From Kamptonema formosum PCC 10802 (GTDB taxonomy: Bacteria; Cyanobacteriota; Cyanobacteriia; Cyanobacteriales; Oscillatoriaceae): a DNA stretch of 64,000 bases. The stretch spans positions 1,569,282 through 1,633,281 of the forward strand of contig NZ_KB235948.1 of NCBI RefSeq assembly GCF_000332335.1, given 5' to 3'. Numbering within the stretch: the first letter of the stretch is position 1; each line of letters begins with the position of its first letter. The notes beneath the pieces are model-generated. The model was not told the DNA's origin. It did not search any database and was given only the letters and a program-made list of their open reading frames with translations. A program made the position numbers and the translations under genes. Positions 34,743-44,335 of the stretch are shown piece by piece.

Positions 34743-37685
34743 TCAAAGAATCTCAACAACACCCCTCGCCCCATCAACCCGCACCCACTCCCCATCCCGC
34801 AACAAATCAGTCGCACTCTCCACATCCATCACCGCCGGCATCCCATACTCCCGCGCCACAATCGCACCGTGCGACAGACGTCCCCCCACCTCCGCAATCA
34901 GCCCACCGGCACGCGCCAGCACCGCCGCCCACCCCGAATCCGTATACGGCACAACCAAAATCGTCAGCCGGTCAATCTCCCCCATCCCCTGCAAACTGCG
35001 CAAAACCCTCACCCGCCCCTCCACAACCCCAGGACTCGCACCAATTCCCCGCAACTGCCGGCGAGCTCGCCCCTCACCCCTCACCCGCAAAGGAGCCGGC
35101 GGCGCATTCCCATAAACCACCGGCGCAACCCCACTCAACTGCCGGTCCTCCTCCAACAGCCCTCGCCGCAGCCCAATCAGCTCAGCCAACCGGCACTTCA
35201 ACCCCTCATCCCCCGCAACAGCCCGCCGAATCTCCTCCAACTCCAAGAAAAAGATATCCCCCCGCTCCCCCAAAATCCCCGACTCCAGCCAAACCCCCTC
35301 CAAACCCACAAAACTCCACCGCAACTGAGCCAGCAGCCGGCTGTAAACCTCCGTCACCCGCCCCTTCAGATTCACCCGCGCCCCCACAGCCCCCACCTTC
35401 CATCCTCTGCGCCCTCTGCGCCTCTGCGGTTCACTCCCCCCCTCTCCCGCACCGGCACGCAAAAACTGCACAAACAACTCCCGCACCGGCTGCGGTTCCT
35501 CCTTCCACCTCGGAACCGCAATATCCGTCGCGCAGTCGCTCAGATACCCGTATCGCTCCACCAACCCCTCAAACTCCTCAAGCACCCTCTCACCCCCCGG
35601 CAATTCCCCCAGCCGCGCAAAAACCGCCCCGCTATCCGAAATCAATTCCTCCGTAACTTCCCGCAGCAGCCCCTCCCCAAACGCCCCCGCACGACAAGCC
35701 GCCGCAAGTTCCCCTATCGCTCGCGTCGCCGCAATCTCCGGCAAAAGACTTTTATCCAACTCCCCATCCGGCACCTTCAGCACCGCCTGCCGCAGCGCTA
35801 GACTAAGCGGAGCCAGTATGCTATAATATGTCGCTCGCTTCAGCGCCTCCAAAATAGAATCGGCACGCTGCAAAAGAGCCGGTGGCGACACAGGAGACAC
35901 CGGCTTTGCCAGATCCTCCAAAACCGGCATAAAATACTGCCGGCAATCCCGCTCAAAATCCTTTTCCAGCCGCAACTCCCGCCCCATCAACCGCAGCAAC
36001 CCCGGCAATTGCCGCAAAGTTGAACTCAGCGGCGGCTTGCTAAACCTAGCCCCCCGCGTCAGGAATTCCAGACTTTCCGGAGGCAGCCCCATCCGCAGAA
36101 AAATCTCTCCCAAGAGGGATGCATTAAAATACGCCCGGGAGTAATGCAGCGTCGCCGTTTCATTGAAATCCAGCCCCGCCGCACCGGCACCCAGCACCAG
36201 CGTAAAAATCTCCCCCCAGACACCGCACGTCAGAGGGCGATTAATCGACCAAGTGAGCGGGCGAATCAGTCCCGGAATCACTTCCGCCGCAATCTTGCGC
36301 GTCCACACCGGCACCAGAGTCGTCACCGGTCGCGCTTGCAGCAGCCACAAGTGCCGCCCATCATAAGTCCACTCAATATCCTGCGGAACCCCCCGGTAGC
36401 GCCTCTCCAAGTGACGCGCCAAAAAAGCCACCTGCTGGATCAGAGCCGGCGGCACATCCCCAGCGCCCTCCATTTCCAGCAGCTTCCCTGGCGGCATCAC
36501 CCAGCTTGTCGCCCCATCCACATCCTCATCCCGGACAAAAACCCGATACTGTTCCGGCGTCACCCGACCGCCAACAATGCGAGAGCAATCTCCCGGAAGC
36601 GCTTCAATCGCCACCGCCTCCCCCTGCCGGTATATCGGGTCGCGGCTGAACGCCACCCCAGAAAAAACTCCGCGAATTTGTTCCTGAACCAGCACCGCCA
36701 TCGCATCTTCCCGGAGGTGGCGATCGCGGCGGTAAGCTTGCGCAGCGGGCCGGTCATAGGACGCCAAACACCGGGCGATCGCATCCTGCAATTCCTCCCG
36801 GCTGCTAACATTTAAAATACTTTCGTACTGACCGGCAGCCGAAGCAACTTCCGAGTCCTCCCCCACAGCAGAAGAGCGCACCGCCAGCGGCTTGTCTGGT
36901 GCCGGTTGCAAAAAATCCACAAGCGGTTGCGGATCGTCACCCGGCGGAAGCACCCATCCTGCCGGCACAGGGTAGCCCCAGCGCAGCAACTGGGAGAGCG
37001 TCGCCGCTTTCTCACCAACTTTCCCGGCATCCAGCTGCCGGTGGAGCGACACAATCGCCCTATCGCCTCGAAAAAAGCGAAACATTTTCTGCGAATTTGC
37101 CTGTGAATGTTCTGCGGGTAAATCCAAATCATCCGGGATATTGCGGTAAATCCAGGCGAGCAAAAGCGCCAGAGAGATTGCGCCGGCAAACCGAGCCCCC
37201 TCGTGCGGGTGCCGCACAGCCAGAATCAGCGGGAACAGCACCAAAACCGCCAGCCTTCCCAACTGTCGCTCTCTGAGAATAGTAAAGCTAATGCTCCCAA
37301 TCAAGAATACCAAACCGGCGGCTGCTGGGTCATGGACGATAAAGCCCCAAACCGCATTCGTCGTGCCGGCACCCTTGCCTATCCAGTAGCGCCCCAGAAC
37401 CAGAGCGATGAGAGAAATTAACTCCCACTCCGGGTTGGATGGGAAGAAAAACCTAGCCAGCAACACCGCAGCAATCCCCTTGCCGGCTTCCGAGAGCACC
37501 GCCAGAATCCCTGCCAGCCGCCCACCGTGGTAGAATGCCGCTGACACACCTATATTGCCGGTGCCCAGTTCAGCCAGTTGAGAGCCGGTGAGGGCTTTAG
37601 TAATCCAAGCAATCAGAGGAAGTCCCCCCAAAATCGGGCAGACTGTGAGGATAAGCAGAGCGCCCCAAACTTGCGTCAGTGTCAT
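34743..37685 (-). CDS. PlsY-like acyltransferase fused to a PEP-synthase-type phosphotransfer protein
   Basis: The 980-aa product combines two functions. Residues 1 to about 190 form a polytopic membrane part resembling the glycerol-3-phosphate acyltransferase PlsY (GTGNIGVSAAFYHGG and several helices, ending LLLAWIYRNIPDD). Residues ~220-510 resemble the pyruvate/PEP-binding nucleotide domain of PEP synthase/PPDK (GWVLPPG, AVRSSAVGEDSEVASAAGQ, EWTYDGRHLWLLQARPV). The end carries the mobile phosphohistidine domain with GGRLSHGAIVAREYGMPAV, catalytic H939. I chose ATG 37685; the frame upstream is repeat sequence. Its role, possibly phospho-relay linked to lipid synthesis, is inference. A dispersed short repeat has expanded in frame near 35400-35440. 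Confidence 0.82.
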   Translation of the reverse strand: MTLTQVWGALLILTVCPILGGLPLIAWITKALTGSQLAELGTGNIGVSAAFYHGGRLAGILAVLSEAGKGIAAVLLARFFFPSNPEWELISLIALVLGRYWIGKGAGTTNAVWGFIVHDPAAAGLVFLIGSISFTILRERQLGRLAVLVLFPLILAVRHPHEGARFAGAISLALLLAWIYRNIPDDLDLPAEHSQANSQKMFRFFRGDRAIVSLHRQLDAGKVGEKAATLSQLLRWGYPVPAGWVLPPGDDPQPLVDFLQPAPDKPLAVRSSAVGEDSEVASAAGQYESILNVSSREELQDAIARCLASYDRPAAQAYRRDRHLREDAMAVLVQEQIRGVFSGVAFSRDPIYRQGEAVAIEALPGDCSRIVGGRVTPEQYRVFVRDEDVDGATSWVMPPGKLLEMEGAGDVPPALIQQVAFLARHLERRYRGVPQDIEWTYDGRHLWLLQARPVTTLVPVWTRKIAAEVIPGLIRPLTWSINRPLTCGVWGEIFTLVLGAGAAGLDFNETATLHYSRAYFNASLLGEIFLRMGLPPESLEFLTRGARFSKPPLSSTLRQLPGLLRLMGRELRLEKDFERDCRQYFMPVLEDLAKPVSPVSPPALLQRADSILEALKRATYYSILAPLSLALRQAVLKVPDGELDKSLLPEIAATRAIGELAAACRAGAFGEGLLREVTEELISDSGAVFARLGELPGGERVLEEFEGLVERYGYLSDCATDIAVPRWKEEPQPVRELFVQFLRAGAGEGGSEPQRRRGRRGWKVGAVGARVNLKGRVTEVYSRLLAQLRWSFVGLEGVWLESGILGERGDIFFLELEEIRRAVAGDEGLKCRLAELIGLRRGLLEEDRQLSGVAPVVYGNAPPAPLRVRGEGRARRQLRGIGASPGVVEGRVRVLRSLQGMGEIDRLTILVVPYTDSGWAAVLARAGGLIAEVGGRLSHGAIVAREYGMPAVMDVESATDLLRDGEWVRVDGARGVVEIL
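35397..35440. repeat. Dispersed GCAGAGGCGCAGAGG-type repeat inside a coding region
   Basis: The plus strand reads ctctgcgccctctgcgcctc, a short repeat commonly scattered between cyanobacterial genes. Here it lies in frame within the PlsY/PEP-synthase fusion gene and encodes SEPQRRRGRRGWK, a basic insert lacking hallmarks of either domain. Confidence 0.6.
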
Positions 37686-38118
37686 GGATTTACGGCTACC
37701 ACACCCGGACTTTACAGAGATTATAGCAATTTTGGATTTGGGATTTTCTAGGAACTTTTGTCGAGAGTGAGCAGGGAGTTGAGAAGCTCGCGCAGGCGGG
37801 CGAAAGTCTATCGCCGTCAATTTCTAAGAGACTGTTGGCGAATTGATAGGGGGATCAAACCCCACCCCCAACCCCTCCCCGTTAACGGGGAGGGGAGCTT
37901 TCTGCGAACCCAAGTCCCCCCTTTCCTCGAAAAAACCGCGCAGATTGTGAGAGTCTCGCTCTACTCTTAGCCCGCGCAGGCGGGCTTTGTTTGTGTAGCC
38001 GCGATTTCCAATCGCCGGGGAATTAGCAAAAAGCATAGCCCCTCACGCAGCCGACAAAAGTCTCTTTGTAATCGCCAGGTCTTCCAAGCTAATGCTAAAA
38101 CTTTCAGCGGATTTTCTA
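37686..38118. other. Intergenic region with palindromes
   Basis: No gene is supported. A 24-bp perfect palindrome lies at 37872-37895 and a GCCCGC/GCGGGC hairpin at about 37968-37989. Confidence 0.5.
37872..37895. repeat. Perfect palindrome cccctccccgttaa-type
   Basis: Twelve bases, cccctccccgtt, are followed by their exact inverse. Such palindromes are scattered in cyanobacterial genomes. Here it could form a cruciform or an RNA hairpin between two minus-strand genes. Confidence 0.75.
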
Positions 38119-38601
38119 TCACAACTTGTACCCAATCTGGCGGAGAAAATCTTTGCGCTTCCTCACATCCTCTGGCCCTTCTACACCCTTAGGAGAAAAC
38201 CCGTCCACAACCCCAACGATGCCGCGCCCCTGGTCAGTTTCCGCCACAATCACCTGCACCGGATTTGCCGTCGCGCAGTGGATATTGCAAACTTCTGGGC
38301 ACTGCTTAATCGCATTCAAAAAGTTGATAGGAAACCCCTCTCTCAGCAGCACAACAAACGTGTGACCGGCAGCAATCTCTTGAACGTTCTTCGTGGCCAC
38401 TTCTTGCAAAGCCTCGTCATTGCCGGTGACACGAATCAAACAGGGACCAGACGCCTCGCTAAAGGCAATGCCGAATTTCACATGCGGCGAAGTGCCGACC
38501 ATAATCTCGTACAAATCCTCAACCGTCTTAATAAAGTGGGAGTGCCCGATAATGATATTGCACCCCTGAGGAATCTCTACAGCAACTGATTTGAGTTCCA
38601 T
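38119..38601 (-). CDS. Adenosine-specific kinase (COG1839/DUF355 family)
   Basis: The 160-aa protein matches the small adenosine-specific kinase family, which phosphorylates adenosine or related nucleosides. It shows CNIIIGHSHFIKTVEDLYE near the N-terminus, HVKFGIAFSEASGPCLIR, and NIHCATANPVQVIVAE followed by RGIVGVVDG. Length and compactness match the family. The start has an upstream TCCCTCC-complement Shine-Dalgarno (GGAGG in the sense direction) a few bases before. Whether this homologue is an active kinase has not been shown. Confidence 0.85.
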   Translation of the reverse strand: MELKSVAVEIPQGCNIIIGHSHFIKTVEDLYEIMVGTSPHVKFGIAFSEASGPCLIRVTGNDEALQEVATKNVQEIAAGHTFVVLLREGFPINFLNAIKQCPEVCNIHCATANPVQVIVAETDQGRGIVGVVDGFSPKGVEGPEDVRKRKDFLRQIGYKL

Positions 38602-38827
38602 TGTTTTTCCTCCCTAGATGGCGGGAAACTCAATCGCGACATTCTTAAATTATAGCATTTTTCCCGCCAAATAGCACAGCTACTTTATCAATTTTAATAT
38701 AACCCGGGACTGCCAGCCTTGGGTTGCGGGGTGCCTTGCGCAAAGCGGAACGCACCCCACTCACAAAAAATCCCCTAATCCCCTAATCTCGGCCCAACCC
38801 TCATTCCCAGACCCAGGCGAGAATGCC

Positions 38828-39463
38828 CTAATCCTGACGCAACTTATAGCACACAGTTTTGTCCAATCGCACCGGCTGAAAGATGTCATCGAGCGTTACC
38901 GCTGTCTCACCGGCACCCAGAAACAGGTAGCCATCCGGACTCAACACGTCCCGCACCTTTGTCAGGATAGCCTTTCTCGTGGGGATGTCGAAATAAATCA
39001 GGACGTTGCGCATAAAGATGATATCCATCACCGGCAGTGGTGGCCACTCGCCCGCCAAATCGATCTGGCGAAAATCTATCGTGCGGCGGATGTCATCTTG
39101 GATTTGCCACTCACTGCCCTGCTGCTGGAAGTACCGGCGCAGGAGTGCCGGTGGCAGTCCGCGAGTGACCTCGTGCTGGGAGTAGCGCCCAACGCCTGCG
39201 CGGGAGAGCATCTCAGCGGAGATGTCACTGGCCAGGAAATGTACCGTCGGGCCGGTGAAAATAGGGAAATGCTGGCGCAGCAGCATGGCGATGCTATAAG
39301 GTTCCTGCCCGCTGGAACAGGCGGCGCACCAGAGATTCAGGGTGCGGTTGCCCGATCGCTTCTTCAGCAGCAGGGGCAGCACGAATGTCTGGAGGGCTTC
39401 AAAGGGGTGGGTATCGCGGAAAAAGGACGTCTCGGTTTCCAGCATCGCCTCGGCGACTCGCAC
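38828..39463 (-). pseudogene. cheR: CheR-type protein methyltransferase, 5'-truncated
   Basis: CheR methylates glutamates of chemoreceptors with S-adenosylmethionine. The 211-aa frame contains the catalytic domain: WCAACSSGQEPYSIAM, FLASDISAEML and IIFMRNVLIYFD are all family-typical. The usual N-terminal helical domain of about 60 residues is missing. The frame starts (GTG) at MRVAEAMLETETSFFRD, which in full-length CheR is internal, and an in-frame TAA lies four codons before the GTG. Upstream is the psbA terminator. The 5' part was therefore probably lost by rearrangement. A shorter protein may still be made, but its function is doubtful. Confidence 0.75.
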
Positions 39464-39490
39464 ATCTATTGAATATTAAAAATGAAAAAC

Positions 39491-39524
39491 AAAAAAGCGC
39501 CCCCTTTTGGAGAGCGCTTTTTTT
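39491..39524. terminator. Bidirectional terminator between psbA and cheR
   Basis: AAAAAAGCGC and GCGCTTTTTT form a stem around a ccccttttggaga loop, with a run of T on one side and A on the other. It lies 44 bp past the psbA stop codon, as expected for the psbA transcript end. Confidence 0.8.
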
Positions 39525-39529
39525 ATTGT

Positions 39530-39553
39530 AGAGACGCGATAAATCGCGTCTCT
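39530..39553. repeat. Inverted repeat AGAGACGCGA/TCGCGTCTCT
   Basis: Ten bases pair perfectly around TAAA. It is a commonly dispersed cyanobacterial hairpin, here between the psbA stop and its terminator. Confidence 0.7.
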
Positions 39554-39567
39554 GGGGGGGGGAAAAC

Positions 39568-40629
39568 TTAGCCCTTGATCGCGGGAGCTTCAACGCTGGC
39601 CAAGTCGAGGGGGAAGTTGTGAGCGTTGCGCTCGTGCATGACTTCCATACCCAGGTTGGCGCGGTTGATGACATCGGCCCAGGTGTTGATAACGCGACCT
39701 TGGCTGTCAATCACGGACTGGTTGAAGTTGAAACCGTTCAGGTTGAAGGCCATCGTGGAGATACCCAGAGAGGTAAACCAGATGCCGATGACCGGCCAAG
39801 CACCCAGGAAGAAGTGCAGGGAACGGCTGTTGTTGAAAGAAGCGTATTGGAAGATCAAACGACCGAAGTAGCCGTGGGCTGCAACGATGTTGTAGGTTTC
39901 TTCTTCTTGACCGAACTTGTAACCGTAGTTTTGAGACTCGGTTTCAGTGGTTTCGCGAACCAGAGAGCTGGTCACGAGAGAACCGTGCATCGCAGAGAAC
40001 AAGCTACCGCCGAACACGCCGGCAACACCCAGCATGTGGAAGGGGTGCATGAGGATGTTGTGCTCAGCTTGGAACACCAACATGAAGTTGAAGGTTCCGC
40101 TGATGCCCAGGGGCATACCGTCGGAGAAGCTGCCTTGGCCGATCGGGTAGATCAGGAAGACTGCGGTAGCAGCAGCAACCGGAGCGCTGTAAGCCACGCA
40201 GATCCAAGGACGCATGCCCAAGCGGTAGGACAGTTCCCACTCACGACCCATGTAGCAGAAAACGCCAATGAGGAAGTGGAAAATCACCAGCTGGTACGGA
40301 CCACCGTTGTACAGCCACTCATCGAGAGAAGCCGCTTCCCAGATGGGGTAGAAGTGCAGACCGATAGCATTCGAGCTGGGGACAACAGCACCGCTGATGA
40401 TGTTGTTGCCGTAGAGCAGGGAACCTGCAACAGGTTCGCGGATGCCGTCGATGTCCACTGGGGGAGCGGCGACAAAGGCGATGATGTAGCAGATGGTGGC
40501 GGTGAGCAGGGTGGGGATCATCAGGACGCCGAACCAACCGACATAGATGCGGTTTTCGGTGCTGGTGATCCAGCTGCAGAACCGTTCCCAGACGTTGGCG
40601 CTTTCGCGACGCTGTAAGGTGGTGGTCAT
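39568..40629 (-). CDS. psbA: Photosystem II reaction centre protein D1
   Basis: D1 binds the reaction-centre chlorophylls, pheophytin, QB and the manganese cluster in the thylakoid membrane. The 353-aa protein shows the invariant segments [33 protein letters not shown], and [21 protein letters not shown]-like DE-loop sequence ending in HNFPLDLA. Residue 130 (in YMGRE130WE) is glutamate, the form associated with high-light D1 isoforms; the low-light form has glutamine. The processed tail after Ala344 is SVEAPAIKG, 9 residues instead of the 16 usual in cyanobacteria. A promoter lies at 40694-40722 and a terminator at 39491. Confidence 0.98.
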   Translation of the reverse strand: MTTTLQRRESANVWERFCSWITSTENRIYVGWFGVLMIPTLLTATICYIIAFVAAPPVDIDGIREPVAGSLLYGNNIISGAVVPSSNAIGLHFYPIWEAASLDEWLYNGGPYQLVIFHFLIGVFCYMGREWELSYRLGMRPWICVAYSAPVAAATAVFLIYPIGQGSFSDGMPLGISGTFNFMLVFQAEHNILMHPFHMLGVAGVFGGSLFSAMHGSLVTSSLVRETTETESQNYGYKFGQEEETYNIVAAHGYFGRLIFQYASFNNSRSLHFFLGAWPVIGIWFTSLGISTMAFNLNGFNFNQSVIDSQGRVINTWADVINRANLGMEVMHERNAHNFPLDLASVEAPAIKG

Positions 40630-40693
40630 TGATTTATGAGTGCGTTATTGATTTTTCAAGGTTCGCGGTAGCGTTTTCTCTACCGTTATTACT

Positions 40694-40722
40694 AGATTAC
40701 CCACCTTGTTAAGGTTTGTAAA
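40694..40722 (-). promoter_or_regulatory. psbA sigma70-type promoter
   Basis: On the minus strand, TTTACA (40717-40722) and TAATCT (40694-40699) are separated by exactly 17 bases. They stand about 65 bp upstream of the psbA ATG. Confidence 0.7.
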
Positions 40723-40741
40723 GGGGTTTAACTTAATTCTT

Positions 40742-40774
40742 ACTTATAGTAGCGATAAGTTTTACTTATAGTAG
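40742..40774. promoter_or_regulatory. Direct repeat upstream of the psbA promoter
   Basis: The sequence acttatagtag occurs twice, at 40742-40752 and 40764-40774, a spacing of 22 bp (two helical turns). It sits just upstream of the -35 box. It could be a binding site for a dimeric or paired activator or repressor. Confidence 0.5.
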
Positions 40775-40940
40775 GGCGGGGTGGACATCTGATCTGGCCG
40801 GCAGGCCGGATGTGCCGTGAATGGGGCGGTGGTTTGGGGGGTATGGGGCACGATCGGGCATTTCCCTTCCCCGGGGCTGCCTAATTTCGGCCAATCGAAC
40901 GGAGATGATATAGCAGTATGCACTTAGATTAGGACATGGG

Positions 40941-41027
40941 CATCATCGCATCACCGCATCATCGCATCATCGCATCATCGCATCACCGCATCACCGCATC
41001 ACCGCATCATCGCATCATCGCATCACG
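40941..41027. repeat. Microsatellite catcatcg/catcaccg, about 10 units
   Basis: Ten 8-bp units follow in line, differing only by T/C at one position. It sits between two MITE-B starts, suggesting expansion inside a transposable-element relic. Confidence 0.9.
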
Positions 41028-41062
41028 CAAAAGCTGGTAGGGGCGAGTTTACTAACATCTGG

Positions 41063-41226
41063 TATAGCAGTATGCACTTAGGTTAGAACATTAGACCTTC
41101 AGGGGGTGCGGGACGCCTGCCCTACCTCTATATAGCAGTAAGCATTTAGGAAACGTACATTTCGGCCTCCCTTGCTCCAGAGCTCCCGAAGCTTCTATTG
41201 TTCTAACCAATATGACTGCTGCTATA
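41063..41226. repeat. MITE-B element, 164 bp, copy in plus orientation
   Basis: It begins tatagcagtatgcacttagg and ends tgactgctgctata. Its reverse complement matches 42259-42421 almost throughout. An internal tatatagcagtaagc motif suggests it is a composite of two units. Confidence 0.85.
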
Positions 41227-41487
41227 AAACCCAGAGACATCTTGGGTGAACCCGCCCCTACTTACCCCATGCGCATGAGCCCCATGCGCATGAGCCCCAG
41301 ACGCCATGCCATTAGTGTCCTAACCAATATGACTGCTGCTATATTACTCCCCCTAGGCGTGCAAGCCCGCCTGGGGGGTAGGGGTGCCCGGTTGCTCCCA
41401 CAATTGGGCAACGCCAGCTAAACAGTCCAGGCGAATCCAAAATCTAAAATCCCCAATCTAAAATCAACAATTCCTGCCCACCGGCAT

Positions 41488-42170
<683 letters not shown>

Positions 42171-42258
42171 CATTTGCAGGTGCGCTAATGCGCCACCGAC
42201 ACTCGTTGCTGCAGCCGTTTAGGGAGCATCCCGTTTTTGCCCGGGATGTATGATTGAT

Positions 42259-42421
42259 TATAGCAGCAGTCATATTGATTAGAACAATAGAAGCTTCGGG
42301 AGCGGAGGAGCAAGGGAGGCCGGAATGTACGTTTCCTAAATGCTTAATGCTATATAGACGTAGGCCAGGCGTCCCGCCCCCCTCAAGGTCTAATGTTCTA
42401 ACCTAAGTGCATACTGCTATA
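42259..42421. repeat. MITE-B element, inverted copy
   Basis: It begins tatagcagcagtcatattg and ends aagtgcatactgctata and is the reverse complement of 41063-41226 with few differences. The two inverted copies enclose the HIT gene and the hairpin array. Confidence 0.85.
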
Positions 42422-42430
42422 ATATTATAA

Positions 42431-42527
42431 TCAACCGCCAAGACGCCAAGAACGCCAAGAGAAAGTTTCTTGGGGTCCTGCCCGGAGGGAGCCGCCGTTG
42501 CGTCCTGTGGCGTCCTTGGCGGTTAAC
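42431..42527. repeat. Dispersed inverted repeat ccgccaagacgcc...ggcgtccttggcgg
   Basis: The arms ccgccaagacgcca and tggcgtccttggcgg are about 70 bp apart. The same motif family (cttggcgctc and ggcgtcttggcgg) recurs at about 47310 and 53926-53990. Confidence 0.7.
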
Positions 42528-42690
42528 TCCCCATTTCATCATGTTCCAATTGCAAAATTTTGTTAAAAATTGTTGCCGGCCTATTGCTAAAATTGCTAAT
42601 CTGTGAGTGGGCGAGACAAACACCACAGAACAGTGTGGGGCGCTATGAACGCACCATACTACAGTTTATAGCAGTTTCAAGGAAATCAGC

Positions 42691-44220
42691 GTGCTAGCTA
42701 GAGTTTGGAGTGCATCAATCGTTGGCATCGACGCCGTTAAAGTGGGGGTAGAAGTCGATGTATCGGGCGGGTTGCCGGGAATTGTCGTCGTAGGGCTGCC
42801 GGATACCGCCGTGCAAGAATCTCGCGAAAGGGTGAAAGCAGCCCTCAAAAATGCCGGCTACGCCTTCCCCATGCGCAAAATCATAATTAACCTGACACCG
42901 GCAGACTTGCGCAAAGAAGGTCCGAGTTTCGACTTGCCGGTCAGCGCCGGCATTTTGGCCGCATCCGAACAAGTCAGTCCGGAACTGCTGGGAGATTATC
43001 TCTTTTTGGGGGAACTCTCCCTCGACGGCAGCCTCAGACCGGTGGCCGGCGTGCTGCCCATCGCCGCAGCGGCGCAGAAACTGGGCGTCACCGGCTTGGT
43101 TGTGCCCACCGGCAATGTGCGGGAAGCAGCTGTGGTCAAAGGGCTGGAGGTTTATGGCTGCCAGCACCTGTCGGAAGTGGCGGATTTGCTGAACAGCCCG
43201 CACCTATACGCGCCGGTGCGGCTGGACGGTCCGTCAGAGCTGGCCAGAACCCAGTTTGCCGGCCCGGATCTCAAAGATGTCAAAGGCCAAGCCCACGCCC
43301 GCCGCGCCCTGGAAATTGCGGCTGCCGGCGGCCACAATCTGATCTTTGTCGGGCCACCGGGCAGCGGCAAAACCATGCTCGCCAGACGGTTGCCGGGAAT
43401 CCTGCCGCCGCTGACATTTGAAGAAGCGCTGGAAGTCACACAAATCCACTCCGTTGCCGGTCTGCTGAAAAATAGGGGCTCCCTGATTGGCGATCGCCCC
43501 TTTCGCAGCCCGCACCACTCGGCATCTGGCCCCTCCCTGGTGGGCGGCGGCAGCTTCCCGCGTCCGGGGGAAATCTCTCTGGCCCACCGGGGTGTGCTTT
43601 TTTTGGACGAAATGACAGAATTTAAGCGCGATGTGCTGGAATTCCTGCGCCAGCCCCTCGAAGATGGCTGCGTCACGATTTCTCGCACCCGGCAATCGGT
43701 GAGCTTTCCCGCTCAATTTACCCTGGTGGCGAGTGCCAACCCCTGCCCCTGCGGCTATTACGGCGATACGGTGCAGCCTTGCACCTGTTCGCCGCAAAAA
43801 AGGCAGCAATACTGGGCTCGGCTTTCAGGTCCGCTGATGGATCGCATTGACTTGCAAGTGGCGGTGAACCGGCTCAAACCGGAGGAGATTACCCGACAGC
43901 CGGCAGGCGAGGAGTCTGCGCCAGTGCGGGAGCGGGTGCAGCTGGCCCGCGAGCGAGCTCGCAAACGATTTGAGGAAGAGCCGGCGCTGCGCTGCAATGC
44001 GGAAATGCAAAGCCGGCACCTGCGCCGGTGGTGCCAGCTGGATGAGGCTTCCCGCAACTTATTAGAAGCAGCAATTCGCAAGCTAGGACTTTCGGCGCGG
44101 GCCACCGATCGCATCCTGAAAGTCTCGCGAACCATTGCGGATCTCGCCGGAGATGAGGAGCTGCTTCCCCAGCACGTTGCTGAAGCGATTCAGTACCGCA
44201 CGATTGATAGAATGTTATAG
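42691..44220 (+). CDS. comM: YifB/ComM-family magnesium-chelatase-like AAA ATPase
   Basis: The 509-aa protein has an N-terminal Lon-protease-like fold domain (VWSASIVGIDAVKVGVEVDV, DVSGGLPGIVVVGLPD, AGILAASEQVSPELLG). The AAA+ module follows with Walker A GPPGSGKTMLARRLPGILP and Walker B LFLDEMTEF, and a C-terminal part containing the cysteine cluster NPCPCGYYGDTVQPCTCS. ComM-type ATPases act in branch migration during natural transformation in other bacteria. The GTG start at 42691 is preceded by AAGGAA. It is complete and has no co-transcribed neighbour. Confidence 0.93.
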   Translation: MLARVWSASIVGIDAVKVGVEVDVSGGLPGIVVVGLPDTAVQESRERVKAALKNAGYAFPMRKIIINLTPADLRKEGPSFDLPVSAGILAASEQVSPELLGDYLFLGELSLDGSLRPVAGVLPIAAAAQKLGVTGLVVPTGNVREAAVVKGLEVYGCQHLSEVADLLNSPHLYAPVRLDGPSELARTQFAGPDLKDVKGQAHARRALEIAAAGGHNLIFVGPPGSGKTMLARRLPGILPPLTFEEALEVTQIHSVAGLLKNRGSLIGDRPFRSPHHSASGPSLVGGGSFPRPGEISLAHRGVLFLDEMTEFKRDVLEFLRQPLEDGCVTISRTRQSVSFPAQFTLVASANPCPCGYYGDTVQPCTCSPQKRQQYWARLSGPLMDRIDLQVAVNRLKPEEITRQPAGEESAPVRERVQLARERARKRFEEEPALRCNAEMQSRHLRRWCQLDEASRNLLEAAIRKLGLSARATDRILKVSRTIADLAGDEELLPQHVAEAIQYRTIDRML

Positions 44221-44335
44221 GGAATATGGGGCTATGGGCTAGGGGCTAGGGGCATGGAAAATACCCGATGAAGTCGGGTGCGTTCTGCTGTGCGGCTCGC
44301 ACCCTAAAAGGGCTAAAGCCCTACTACAAACCTAT

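Larger units (their letters stand above)
40630..41487. other. psbA upstream region and repeats
   Basis: It holds the psbA promoter and direct repeat, the left end of a MITE-B element, an 8-bp microsatellite (40941-41027), a complete MITE-B (41063-41226) and a second MITE-B end to 41343. No gene is supported. Confidence 0.6.

Noticed and set aside
34869-35801. 310-residue plus-strand protein
   Set aside because: It is an out-of-frame reading of the minus-strand PlsY/PEP-synthase fusion gene, rich in proline and arginine.
39619-40617. 332-residue plus-strand protein
   Set aside because: It lies antisense to psbA, whose D1 product is certain.
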